Positions 9,019-17,238 of a DNA stretch of 44,678 nucleotides are shown here, piece by piece. Both the position numbers and the translations under genes were made by a program. Below the pieces are notes generated by a model, which did no database searches, was not told the DNA's origin, and saw only the letters and a program-made list of their open reading frames with translations. The DNA comes from Bacteroidetes bacterium GWF2_29_10 (GTDB lineage: Bacteria > Bacteroidota > Bacteroidia > Bacteroidales > GWE2-29-8), in assembly GCA_001768555.1 (NCBI GenBank), contig MEOD01000101.1, positions 6,004 through 50,681 on the forward strand, in the 5' to 3' direction. Position 1 is the stretch's first letter. Each line of letters starts with the position of its first letter.

Positions 9019-10065
9019 CTATTTTGTGATTTTTGATGCAAGTTGACCGCATGCTGCATTTATATCTTCTCCCTTACTGTATCTTATCGTAAAAACAATT
9101 TGCTTATCTTTCAAAACTTCTATAAACATATTAAATGCTTTATTCTCGGATCTTTGGAATGGAGTATTTTCCACAGGATTAAACTGTATGATATTTATTT
9201 TTGAATGTGATTTAAACGCAAGTTCTGCAAGCTCTGAAGCTTTCTGTGGACTGTCGTTAAAATCTTTAAAAAGTATATATTCTATAGTGTTAAGATTTCC
9301 TGATTTATTATAAAAGTAATTCAATGCTCCTATAATTTTTTCAATATTGTGCTTTTCATTAACAGGAATAATCCTGCTTCTGCTAATATTATCTGTAGCA
9401 TGAAGTGACACAGCCAAGTTTATTTTATTATTATAGTCAGCCAATAGCTTAATCTTATCCACAATACCAACCGTAGAAACAGTTATACGAGACGCACAAA
9501 AACCCAAATACTTTGGAGATATTATAATATCTATTGCTCTTATCAAATTATCATAGTTTAATAGTGGTTCCCCCATTCCCATAAAAACAATATTTGACAA
9601 TTTCCTTTTATGCTTTGTTAAAGACAACTTGTTTAAAAAAAACACCTGATCAAAAATTTCTTCAAAGAACAAATTACGATGATAACCAAACTTACCCGTT
9701 GCACAAAACTTGCAATTCAATGGACACCCAGACTGAGTCGAAATGCATGCTGTTGTCCTTCCATCATCATTCAATATTAAAACTCCTTCCGCAACCTTGC
9801 CATCTGAAAACATAAAACATATTTTCTCTGAAGAATCCTTTGAGATAAGATGTGATGACACTTTTGTCTTATTAAAATAATATTTCTCTGAAAGAGCATT
9901 CTTTAACTTATCTGAGAAGTTGCTTATTTCTTCAAACGAGTTAATTCCTTTAGCCCATATCCATTCATCAAGCTGTTTCAACCTGAAAGGCTTTTCCCCT
10001 ATTTCATTAAAAAACTCTATCAAGCTTTCCTTTGAGGCTTCTCTTATATTTGTTATATCTTGCAT
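9019..10065 (-). CDS. rlmN: 23S rRNA (A2503-C2)/tRNA (A37-C2) methyltransferase RlmN
   Basis: A radical-SAM enzyme that methylates carbon 2 of A2503 in 23S rRNA, and A37 of some tRNAs in the family. The radical-SAM cysteines are C114, C118 and C121 (GCPLNCKFCATG), and the methyl-carrying/resolving cysteine near the C-terminus is C339 (NAACGQLA). MGMGEPLLN, the SAM-binding GEP motif, follows the cluster loop. At 348 residues it is full length for the family. No promoter box was found in the 83 bases before it, so it may be read from the upstream TonB-receptor promoter. Two membrane-glycan genes follow it tightly. Confidence 0.97.
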   Translation of the reverse strand: MQDITNIREASKESLIEFFNEIGEKPFRLKQLDEWIWAKGINSFEEISNFSDKLKNALSEKYYFNKTKVSSHLISKDSSEKICFMFSDGKVAEGVLILNDDGRTTACISTQSGCPLNCKFCATGKFGYHRNLFFEEIFDQVFFLNKLSLTKHKRKLSNIVFMGMGEPLLNYDNLIRAIDIIISPKYLGFCASRITVSTVGIVDKIKLLADYNNKINLAVSLHATDNISRSRIIPVNEKHNIEKIIGALNYFYNKSGNLNTIEYILFKDFNDSPQKASELAELAFKSHSKINIIQFNPVENTPFQRSENKAFNMFIEVLKDKQIVFTIRYSKGEDINAACGQLASKITK

Positions 10066-10148
10066 TATAAAAATTTAAAAATGTGTACATATTTTAAGTA
10101 AACAATATTTCTCGTATCCAATAATATTCATGCTATAATTACCCTTAT

Positions 10149-12680
10149 TTAAAAATTAAACAATAGCTTAACATTAAGCATTCTTGATGTCAGGTAATTT
10201 GGTACGGCATATTGTGTGTTTGTGATATCTTTAATCCAAATGTATGAAATCGTATTATCTATTTGCAACAAATTATAAACCTCCGCACTAAACCAAATAG
10301 ATTTAAAATATTTAAACGGATTACCTTTACTCAACAACTTAGACTCAGACTTCAATTGCTTCGAAAACCCAATATCAACACGACGATAAGGAGGCATGCG
10401 CAAAGTGTCGCTATATCTGTTAAATCCAGCAGGACCAAACGGCAAACGTGAACCATACACCAACATTAAATGCATTTTTGAGCTTGGATTTTTTGGCAAA
10501 TAATCCTGAAAAAACAGCGCAAAAGTAACTCGTTGATCTGTCGGACGTGGAATATATTTTGGATTATACAACGTACTGTCAACATAAGTCTTATAGTTTA
10601 CCTTTGTATTATAAACATTACCTGCTTCATCCGTATAAGTATAATAATAATCGCCCTTTATATCCTCCATCGTATTCATAATTGAAATACTTGCCCATGA
10701 TTCTGTATTCTTAACAAACTCTCCATTAATCTTCATATCAATTCCAGTTGCATAACCAGAAGCATTGTTTTTCGCATAATACCTTATCCTCACATTATCT
10801 ATCTTATATGGAATAATATTATCCAACTTCTTATAATAAACCTCCGTAGTAAATTTAAATGGACGTTCCCATGCCTTAAACTCATAATCACTCCCAATTA
10901 AAAAATGCAATGACTGTTGAGCCTTAATATTCTTGTTTAACTCCCCATTAAATTGGCGAAGTTCCCTGTAAAATGGGGGTTGATAATATACTCCAGCCGA
11001 CGTTTTGAAAACAACCTTACGCTCCCATAAAGGCTTTAACACAAACTGCACTCGTGGACTAATAAGCAAATCTTCATTAACATCCCAATAATTACCCCTA
11101 ACACCCATCGTTAAAGTATTATTTGAAAAATTACTATTAAATTTATAAGTATATTGAAAATAACCCGAAAACCTATTACTATTTAGAGTATTCCTTGCAT
11201 TAACATAATCCTCAAGCTCCAACGTATAATCAGCCTGAGCACTTGGATTCTGATAACCAAATGAATCATTAACAAGAGGTAAAACATAATCTGATGAATC
11301 CTTCAATGTCCATTCATTTATTTTATCATCAATCTGCTCATACTGATACTTGACTCCCCAATTTAAATTATATTTATCAGTATAATAATCAGCCTTATGC
11401 TCCACATTATAAACATTTGCAGTCAAATAATTTCTCGCATGATTCATAAAAGCACCAATCCCCTTGTTATAAGCAACACCTCCCAAATTATCACTACCTA
11501 AACTATTATCCAACTGATCTATCTTATACTGACCTATTATATCATAAGCCTCTTCCTCATATATCCTAAACGCACTACTAATAAACCGCAACTTAAAATT
11601 AGGCTTCAAATAATAATTATAAGCAACAGCCCCCATTAACAAATCAAACTGATCTTTCTCCTGGCCATCAAAATATATTGTCAGCTTCATAGCATTGCTA
11701 ACAGTCCCAAACTTAGACTCTCGCGTTTGCGGGACAAATAAATAAGAATTAGATGCAATATTTGATAAAAACTCAATCTCATTCTTTTCATTTATTTTAT
11801 AATTTACATAACCCTGAAAATCATTAAACACTGGTTTATAATCCCCATCTGTATCCATTTTCTTAAGCAAATACTTATTTGATTTATTCCTAAAACCAAA
11901 CAAAGCTCCCAAATTCTTCTTCTTATTTACCAACTCCAAATTTGCCGAAGCCCCCAGTAAACTTATACTACCACTACCTCCAAACTCTTCAGGTTTCCTA
12001 TATTTTATATCTAACACTGACGACGTCTTATCTCCATACTTCGCCTCAAACCCTCCCGCTGAAAAAAATATTGATGACACCATCTCCGAATTAATAAAAC
12101 TCAAACCTTCCTGCTGTCCAGAATGAATCAACATCGGACGATAAATCTCAATACCATTCACATAAACCAAGTTCTCATCATAATTACCACCCCTAACTGA
12201 ATAACTTGAACTTAACTCGTTATTCGATGATACACCTGGCAATGTCTTCAATATAGACTCTATACTACTGTTCGGATTAGGCAACAACTTCATTACCTTC
12301 GGATCTATTCGCATTAAATTCTCTCCTTCAGTATTCCTCTCCAAAATCTGAACTTCCTGTATTGATTTAACAGATTGAATTAACTCTATATTCATCTGTT
12401 TTTTATCATTTACCTTTACCCTTATAGTGCGCTTCAATAAATTATATGACAAATGAGAAAAAACAAGCACTACATCTTCACCCGAAGGAACCTCTATCTT
12501 GTACGAACCATCCTTTTGCGAATAAATACCAGAATTTACACCATCAATCGAAATATTCACAAACTCTATTGCCTGCCCATTTTCATCAGCTATTTTACCA
12601 ACGACCCAACCCTTATTAATTTGCCCTGTCGCAAAAAACGACATAACACCTAAAATCAAAACAATTACTTTTTCCTTCAT
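10149..12680 (-). CDS. TonB-dependent receptor with N-terminal regulatory-like domain (843 aa)
   Basis: An outer-membrane active-transport receptor. A signal peptide (MKEKVIVLILGVMSFFATGQ) precedes a carboxypeptidase-regulatory-like domain (about 25-105, with GKIADENGQAIEFVNISIDG). Then come a plug (about 120-240; ILKTLPGVSS, SYSVRGGNYDENLVYVNGIEI) and a barrel ending MLNVKLLFNF with the terminal Phe. The form SVRGGNYDENLVYVNGIEIY is typical of Bacteroidota receptors that lack a SusD partner; none is encoded here. The ligand is unknown. It has the best promoter in the window (12815-12844) and a leader of about 125 bases. Confidence 0.9.
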   Translation of the reverse strand: MKEKVIVLILGVMSFFATGQINKGWVVGKIADENGQAIEFVNISIDGVNSGIYSQKDGSYKIEVPSGEDVVLVFSHLSYNLLKRTIRVKVNDKKQMNIELIQSVKSIQEVQILERNTEGENLMRIDPKVMKLLPNPNSSIESILKTLPGVSSNNELSSSYSVRGGNYDENLVYVNGIEIYRPMLIHSGQQEGLSFINSEMVSSIFFSAGGFEAKYGDKTSSVLDIKYRKPEEFGGSGSISLLGASANLELVNKKKNLGALFGFRNKSNKYLLKKMDTDGDYKPVFNDFQGYVNYKINEKNEIEFLSNIASNSYLFVPQTRESKFGTVSNAMKLTIYFDGQEKDQFDLLMGAVAYNYYLKPNFKLRFISSAFRIYEEEAYDIIGQYKIDQLDNSLGSDNLGGVAYNKGIGAFMNHARNYLTANVYNVEHKADYYTDKYNLNWGVKYQYEQIDDKINEWTLKDSSDYVLPLVNDSFGYQNPSAQADYTLELEDYVNARNTLNSNRFSGYFQYTYKFNSNFSNNTLTMGVRGNYWDVNEDLLISPRVQFVLKPLWERKVVFKTSAGVYYQPPFYRELRQFNGELNKNIKAQQSLHFLIGSDYEFKAWERPFKFTTEVYYKKLDNIIPYKIDNVRIRYYAKNNASGYATGIDMKINGEFVKNTESWASISIMNTMEDIKGDYYYTYTDEAGNVYNTKVNYKTYVDSTLYNPKYIPRPTDQRVTFALFFQDYLPKNPSSKMHLMLVYGSRLPFGPAGFNRYSDTLRMPPYRRVDIGFSKQLKSESKLLSKGNPFKYFKSIWFSAEVYNLLQIDNTISYIWIKDITNTQYAVPNYLTSRMLNVKLLFNF

Positions 12681-12814
12681 TAAAATATACTATATACTTT
12701 TTTGCACATTTCAGTTTTCAAAATTATTACTTTTTAACGAATATTTCTCAATTTTATTGAACAACATAAATTATAAACAAAATTATTAATCAAACACTCT
12801 TTATAATTATTGTG

Positions 12815-12844
12815 CAAAAATAAGAATAAACACACCTATATCAA
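12815..12844 (-). promoter_or_regulatory. Promoter of the 843-residue TonB receptor
   Basis: Read leftward: TTG (12844-12842), 19 bases, then TATTTTTG (12822-12815) followed by C. This matches the Bacteroidota sigma-ABfr consensus TTG-N19..21-TAnnTTTG in both boxes and spacing. The leader to the ATG at 12680 would be about 125 bases. Confidence 0.75.
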
Positions 12845-12899
12845 AATAAAATTAGAGCATATTTATTGCAATACATATCACTAACACTACAATCTCAAT

Positions 12900-13150
12900 G
12901 GTGTTCAAAGCCGTCTCATTGGTACCAACAGTCATCTCTAAAACTAAGGAATCACATTATGTTAAAAGCTTCAAAGAACAAAATCATTAGTAAAACAAGA
13001 TATATTGTAAAACGAACTTTTGGTTCAATAAGAAGATAGTTTAATGGAGAAACAGCTTGATATATTGTACTAGCAAAAATACAGACCCAACATTTAATAG
13101 AGGCTATTGCATATAATTTATATCGAACATCTGGGATTATTGTGTCTAAT
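12900..13150 (+). pseudogene. Decayed IS5-family transposase fragment
   Basis: Translation of 12959-13150 gives MLKASKNKIISKTRYIVKRT, then FGSIRR, a stop, FNGETA, a stop, YIVLAKIQTQHLIEAIAYNL and YRTSGIIVSN. This matches the C-terminal end of Bacteroidota IS5-type DDE transposases, which typically read ISKTRYIVERTFGSIKRWF and end in AIAYNLYRSPGII. The two stops sit where W (TGG to TAG) and R (CGA to TGA) are expected. Upstream, another frame from 12900 (GVQSRLIGTNSHL) resembles the preceding loop, implying a frameshift. The catalytic core is missing. It is a non-functional relic. Confidence 0.75.
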
Positions 13151-13310
13151 TGTCAAAAATGGCGCCCCCTGCTGAAAGACAAAACGACACATCCATAGCT
13201 CCACTACAAAATACTACCTTCACGTCAAAGACTTCAAATTCGACAAAACTATTGATAGTATAGTCTTTTCAGTCTCCGACCACTGCAATGCCTTGTTAAT
13301 TGATAATTAA
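13146..13310. other. GC-richer island open on both strands
   Basis: This stretch is visibly richer in C and G (runs such as GGCGCCCCCTGC) than the AT-rich gap around it. On the plus strand 13176-13310 reads as 44 sense codons, including HSSTTKYYLHVKDFKFDKTI. On the minus strand 13295-13146 reads as 49 codons broken by one TGA, with YTINSFVEFEVFDVKVVF and GAMDVSFCLSAGGAIFDN. The minus reading looks more protein-like to me but neither was recognised. It directly abuts the transposase relic and may be part of the same or another dead element. Confidence 0.4.
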
Positions 13311-13381
13311 GATGGGTGTTCATACTATACATTTGAATTGTTTAATAATCCTCATTTTTTTAAATTGAAATGGATTAAATA

Positions 13382-13413
13382 TTTGTTTTATTATCGCTTT
13401 ATGTTTATTTTTG
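13382..13413 (+). promoter_or_regulatory. Promoter of the lptC gene run
   Basis: TTTG (13382-13385), 20 bases, then TATTTTTG (13406-13413) followed by C: both boxes and the spacing fit the Bacteroidota consensus. A second -7-like box, TAATTTTG at 13464-13471, lies only 8 bases before the ATG without a -33 partner and is less likely. Confidence 0.7.
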
Positions 13414-13478
13414 CAACAAAGTTATTTATTTTAATAGATAATATTCTTTAAAATAAGTAGCTATAATTTTGTGTATTA

Positions 13479-14033
13479 ATGCAATATATTATTTATTATA
13501 AGTATATATTATTTTTTTGTTTGGTTTTAGTTTTTACTTCTTGTGAGAACAAAATTGAAGAAATAAACAGGGTAACATCTGTATATTCATCTTTGCCAGC
13601 TTTATCTAATAAAAATATAGAATTAGTTTATACAGATTCTGGCAATCCTGTGATAAAATTAAAAGCTCCATTATTAAATAGGTTTGATAATGAAAACCCT
13701 ATTGTTGAAATGCCAAAGGGAGTTAATGTTTTGTTTTACGAAGATAACGGAAGTGTAAAATCAAGTATTAATGCAAAATACGGAGTTATATATGAGAGTA
13801 AAAATATTATTGAAGTTCGTAATAATGTCGTTGTTATTAATAGCAAAGGAGAGAAATTGGAAACGGAGTATTTAATATGGGAGCAAGACAAGCAGGTTAT
13901 TAGTTCAAATGTATTTGTTAAAGTTAGTACGGGTGGAGAAGTTATATATGGAGATGGATTTGTTGCTGACCAAGAGTTTGAAAAATGGGAAGTAATAAAG
14001 CCTAAAGGAATTATTGCAATAAAAAATCAATAA
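13479..14033 (+). CDS. lptC: LPS export protein LptC, lipoprotein form
   Basis: LptC bridges the inner-membrane LptB2FG extractor and the periplasmic LptA bridge that carries lipopolysaccharide to the outer membrane. This 184-residue protein has a lipobox ending at Cys22 (VFTSC), as Bacteroidota LptC proteins often do. The body (about 45-180) shows the repeated beta-jellyroll strands of the LptC/OstA family, such as KSSINAKYGVIYESKNIIEV, NNVVVINSKGEKLETEYLIW and EVIYGDGF. It leads a tight rightward run; the CorC/HlyC-like gene begins 2 bases after its stop, a pairing common in this phylum. Confidence 0.88.
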   Translation: MQYIIYYKYILFFCLVLVFTSCENKIEEINRVTSVYSSLPALSNKNIELVYTDSGNPVIKLKAPLLNRFDNENPIVEMPKGVNVLFYEDNGSVKSSINAKYGVIYESKNIIEVRNNVVVINSKGEKLETEYLIWEQDKQVISSNVFVKVSTGGEVIYGDGFVADQEFEKWEVIKPKGIIAIKNQ

Positions 14034-14035
14034 TT

Positions 14036-15304
14036 ATGAATGAATGGTTAATTATAATACTAGCAGTTATAGGGTCAGCTTTTTTTTCTGGAATAGAAAT
14101 AGCTTTTTTTTCAACAAATAAACTGCAAATTCTAATAGATAAAAAAAAAGGGAAAACATCTGCTAGAATATTACAATATTACAATGACAATGTTTCTAAA
14201 TTTATAGGAACAATATTGTTAGGTAATAATTTAGCTATTGTTATTTATGGGACTTTGGTAGCAGATAAAATAGATTATTTTTTGAAAGGTTTTATTCCTT
14301 CATTTCTTTTATCGGATTTTAATTTATTACTAGCTCAGACAATAATATCTACTATTTTTATTCTCGTTTTTGCAGAGTTTCTTCCCAAGGTATTATTTCG
14401 ATTATATTCTTATCATATAATTACATTTTTTTCAATACCTACTTTTATTATTTATTGTATATTTTTTCCTATAACAATTGTTATTGTTGGATTATCAGAA
14501 TTATTGATAGTTATGACAAAGGGATCTAAAAAAGAAAAACGAAATATTGTATTTGGTCGATTAGATTTAGATAATTATATAACACAAGTAAGTATTGTTA
14601 ATAATGAAGGAGAAATGTCAACTAAAGAAGAGATTACTATGTTTCAAAATGCAATAGAGTTTCATGATATAAAAGTTAGGGAATGCATGGTGCCTCGTAC
14701 CGAAATAGTTGCAGTTGATGAAAATAGTGATATTCAAGTAATTAAAAACAGTCTAATAAAGACCGGATTTTCTAGAATAGTTATATACTCTCAAAATATT
14801 GATAATATAATTGGATTTGTGCATGTTTATGACATGTTTGGAAATAATAAGTGTTTAAAAGAAATGATCAGACCACTTCTTATAATCCCAGAAACCATGC
14901 CTGCTAAAAAACTATTATCTGAATTAATCGGTAAAAATAAAAGTATTGCAGTGGTGGTTGATGAATTTGGAGGTACAGCAGGATTGGTAACATTGGAGGA
15001 TATTGTTGAAAAAATTGTTGGAGAAATTGATGATGAATATGATAATGACAAATTTATAGAGAAGAAAATCAATGATATGGAATATGTATTGTCAAGCCGA
15101 ATAGAAATAGATTATTTAAATGAAAAATATAGTTTTAATATACCTGAAACAGACGAATATACAACAATAGGAGGATTTATTTTAAATCGTATAGGAAGAA
15201 TTCCTTTTCAAAATGAAGAAATAATAATAGAAAAGTTTATTTTTACAATTTTAAAAGTAAATAAGAATAAAATTGATTTAATTAAACTAAAATTTGATAA
15301 ATAA
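14036..15304 (+). CDS. CorC/HlyC-type membrane protein (CNNM/DUF21, CBS pair)
   Basis: A 422-residue member of the hemolysin/CNNM family, linked in other bacteria to Mg2+/Co2+ efflux; the name hemolysin is historical. It has three or four membrane segments in an N-terminal DUF21 domain (about 1-170; SAFFSGIEIAFFSTNKL is typical), two CBS motifs (about 205-330; VRECMVPRTEIVAVDENSDI, then VVVDEFGGTAGLVTLEDIVE) and a C-terminal CorC/HlyC domain (about 340-420). It starts 2 bases after lptC and overlaps the next gene by one base (TAATG). The conserved pairing with lptC suggests an envelope-related job, but that is inference. Confidence 0.88.
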   Translation: MNEWLIIILAVIGSAFFSGIEIAFFSTNKLQILIDKKKGKTSARILQYYNDNVSKFIGTILLGNNLAIVIYGTLVADKIDYFLKGFIPSFLLSDFNLLLAQTIISTIFILVFAEFLPKVLFRLYSYHIITFFSIPTFIIYCIFFPITIVIVGLSELLIVMTKGSKKEKRNIVFGRLDLDNYITQVSIVNNEGEMSTKEEITMFQNAIEFHDIKVRECMVPRTEIVAVDENSDIQVIKNSLIKTGFSRIVIYSQNIDNIIGFVHVYDMFGNNKCLKEMIRPLLIIPETMPAKKLLSELIGKNKSIAVVVDEFGGTAGLVTLEDIVEKIVGEIDDEYDNDKFIEKKINDMEYVLSSRIEIDYLNEKYSFNIPETDEYTTIGGFILNRIGRIPFQNEEIIIEKFIFTILKVNKNKIDLIKLKFDK

Positions 15305-15753
15305 TGAGGTCTGTAATCAAAAAATATACTAATGGAGAAATTACTGTATTTTGGAAATCTGTTTTCTGTATTCATTCTGGAGAATGTTTTACTAATCTTC
15401 CAAAAGTTTTCAAGCCTTCAGAAAGTCCATGGATAGACATGCTTGCAGCAAGTACAGAAGATATAATGCGAGTTGTGGATTTATGCCCTACGGATGCTCT
15501 ATCATATAAGCATAATAAAGATTTAGAAGACAAACATGATAGTTCAAGCCCTATTAGTATTACAAATAAGCCTGTTGAAATAAAAATTTCAAAAAACGGT
15601 CCAATTGTCATTGATGGAGATGTTAATATTTATGATAGTAATGGGAATCTGATAAAACAAACGAATAAAACTTTTCTTTGTCGTTGTGGAGCAACTAATA
15701 CGTCCCCATTTTGTGATGGGACTCACATTAAAACCCATTTTACTGATAAATAG
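15304..15753 (+). CDS. Two-domain Fe-S protein: divergent 4Fe-4S plus CDGSH
   Basis: A 149-residue cytosolic protein likely carrying two iron-sulfur centres. The N-terminal part is a divergent mono-cluster ferredoxin-like domain with C22, C28 and C61 before proline (LCPTDAL). The C-terminal part is a CDGSH domain with ligands C126, C128, C137 and H141 in CRCGATNTSPFCDGTH, the three-Cys/one-His 2Fe-2S site of mitoNEET-type proteins. Such fusions are widespread but of unknown role, perhaps electron transfer or Fe-S sensing. Its stop is followed after 5 bases by rseC, so it belongs to the same transcript as two other redox genes. Confidence 0.88.
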   Translation: MRSVIKKYTNGEITVFWKSVFCIHSGECFTNLPKVFKPSESPWIDMLAASTEDIMRVVDLCPTDALSYKHNKDLEDKHDSSSPISITNKPVEIKISKNGPIVIDGDVNIYDSNGNLIKQTNKTFLCRCGATNTSPFCDGTHIKTHFTDK

Positions 15754-15758
15754 TTTAT

Positions 15759-16205
15759 ATGAAAAATGAAAATATATACCATGCAGGTATAGTTGAAAAC
15801 ATTGAGGGAGATAAAATATTTGTTAATATATTAACAAAGTCTGCGTGTGCTGAATGTCATGCAAAAGGAATGTGTACGGTAGCGGATATGAAAGAAAAAA
15901 TTATTGAAATAGATTTAAAAGGTGAGTCAAATACTTATGCTATTGGTGATAATGTTGATGTTTATTATGAGCAGTCTAAAGGTATGCTTGCAGTACTTTA
16001 TGGATATGTGTTACCCTTTATCTTTTTTATTTTTACTTTAATTTTGGCTAATGCTTTTTTTAAATCAGAGGTCTATGTTGGGTTATTATCAATATCAGGC
16101 GTAGTGCTTTATTATATAATCCTTTATTTATTCAGGGAACGCATTAGAGCTAAATTTGTATTTAAAATAATGAAAAAACATTTAATTATAAATTATGAAA
16201 ATTAA
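15759..16205 (+). CDS. rseC: RseC/SoxR-reducing-system family membrane protein
   Basis: RseC-family proteins are small inner-membrane proteins associated with the Rnf/Rsx electron-transport complex. This 148-residue protein has the expected N-terminal beta-rich domain (about 1-70) with cysteines C30, C33 and C39 (SACAECHAKGMC), followed by two membrane spans (about 72-118) and a basic cytosolic tail. In many Bacteroidota rseC directly precedes rnfB; here no rnf gene follows. Instead its last 11 bases overlap apbE, whose product flavinylates Rnf/Nqr subunits, so the link to such a pump is plausible though the pump must be elsewhere. Confidence 0.88.
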   Translation: MKNENIYHAGIVENIEGDKIFVNILTKSACAECHAKGMCTVADMKEKIIEIDLKGESNTYAIGDNVDVYYEQSKGMLAVLYGYVLPFIFFIFTLILANAFFKSEVYVGLLSISGVVLYYIILYLFRERIRAKFVFKIMKKHLIINYEN

Positions 16206-17235
16206 AATTACTATATTTTCAATATTATTTTTCATTGTTTTATATTCATGTAACAATAAAGAAGAAGTTTTTGTTTATGAAGGTTTTACTCAGGGGTCAA
16301 CATTTTCTGTAAAGTATTTTATAGGAGCAAATACAACTAAAGATGAAATAAATAAAACAATTGATTCCATACTATCGCAAATAGATCTTACCGCTTCTAT
16401 ATATAACCAGAATTCGCTTATCAGTAAAATAAACAATAATGACAACAATGTCAAATTAAACGAGTATTTCATACGAGTATTTAATGAATCTAATAAAATA
16501 TCAGGTTTAACAAATGGAGCTTTTGATATCACTGTTGGTCCATTAGTTGCAATGTGGGGTTTTGGGTTTAAAAATAATTATCAAAATAAAGATTATAATT
16601 TGATAATTGAGCAAACCAAAGTGGATAGTCTCTTGAAATTAATCAATTATAAAAACATTAATATAGAAAATGGGAAAGTTGTTAAAAAATATAAAAATAT
16701 AAAAATAGATTTTAATGCTATTGCTCAGGGATATACAGTTGATATTATTGCAGAATATTTAAAAAATAGAGGTATTGATAATTTTTTAGTTGAAGTTGGA
16801 GGAGAAGTTTGTGCAAAAGGGTTTAAACAAGATAATAAAAATTGGATGGTAGGAATAGAAAAGCCTGCGGATAGTTCTGATGCGGTACAACAAATTAAAT
16901 ATAAAATTCCATTGAAAGACAAAGCTCTAGCTACTTCTGGGAATTATAGAAAATATATAGAAAAAAATGGAGTAAAATACTCTCATACTATTAACCCAAA
17001 AACGGGATACCCTGTGCAACATTCATTGCTAAGTGTTTCGGTTATTACTGATAATTGCACTACAGCTGATGCTTTAGCAACAGCATTTATGGTTATGGGA
17101 AAGGATAAAGCAATTCAATTTATAAAACAAAATAACAACTTGTGTGAAGCTTATTTTATTTACTCAGATAAATATGGCAAAATACAAACTTATGCAACAC
17201 CTAAAATAAGGAAAGTAGTTGAAGAAATAAACTAA
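16195..17235 (+). CDS. apbE: FAD:protein FMN transferase ApbE, lipoprotein
   Basis: ApbE takes FMN from FAD and links it covalently to a Thr or Ser of Rnf, Nqr and related proteins, outside the cytoplasm. A lipobox ends at Cys19 (VLYSC). Family motifs are present: TNGAFDITVGPLVAMWGFG (near 105-125), DFNAIAQGYTVD (where many relatives have DLGGIAKG), VEVGGEV, HTINPKTGYP and TDNCTTADALATAFMVMG with the metal-binding Asp/Thr. At 346 residues it is full length. It overlaps rseC by 11 bases, so translation is coupled. A target flavoprotein is not encoded in the window. Confidence 0.93.
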   Translation: MKIKITIFSILFFIVLYSCNNKEEVFVYEGFTQGSTFSVKYFIGANTTKDEINKTIDSILSQIDLTASIYNQNSLISKINNNDNNVKLNEYFIRVFNESNKISGLTNGAFDITVGPLVAMWGFGFKNNYQNKDYNLIIEQTKVDSLLKLINYKNINIENGKVVKKYKNIKIDFNAIAQGYTVDIIAEYLKNRGIDNFLVEVGGEVCAKGFKQDNKNWMVGIEKPADSSDAVQQIKYKIPLKDKALATSGNYRKYIEKNGVKYSHTINPKTGYPVQHSLLSVSVITDNCTTADALATAFMVMGKDKAIQFIKQNNNLCEAYFIYSDKYGKIQTYATPKIRKVVEEIN

Positions 17236-17238
17236 TTT

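Larger units (their letters stand above)
12681..13478. other. Non-coding gap of about 800 bases with mobile-element debris
   Basis: Contains, left to right: the leader and promoter of the leftward TonB receptor (to 12844), a decayed IS5-family transposase fragment (12900-13150), a GC-richer island of unclear origin (13146-13310), and the promoter of the lptC run (13382-13413). I find no intact gene and no tRNA-like cloverleaf. Terminal inverted repeats of the element could not be recognised. Confidence 0.7.

Noticed and set aside
15759-17235. Start of an Rnf operon
   Set aside because: rseC is followed by apbE, a barrel-like protein and a phosphotransferase; no rnfA-G gene occurs in the window.
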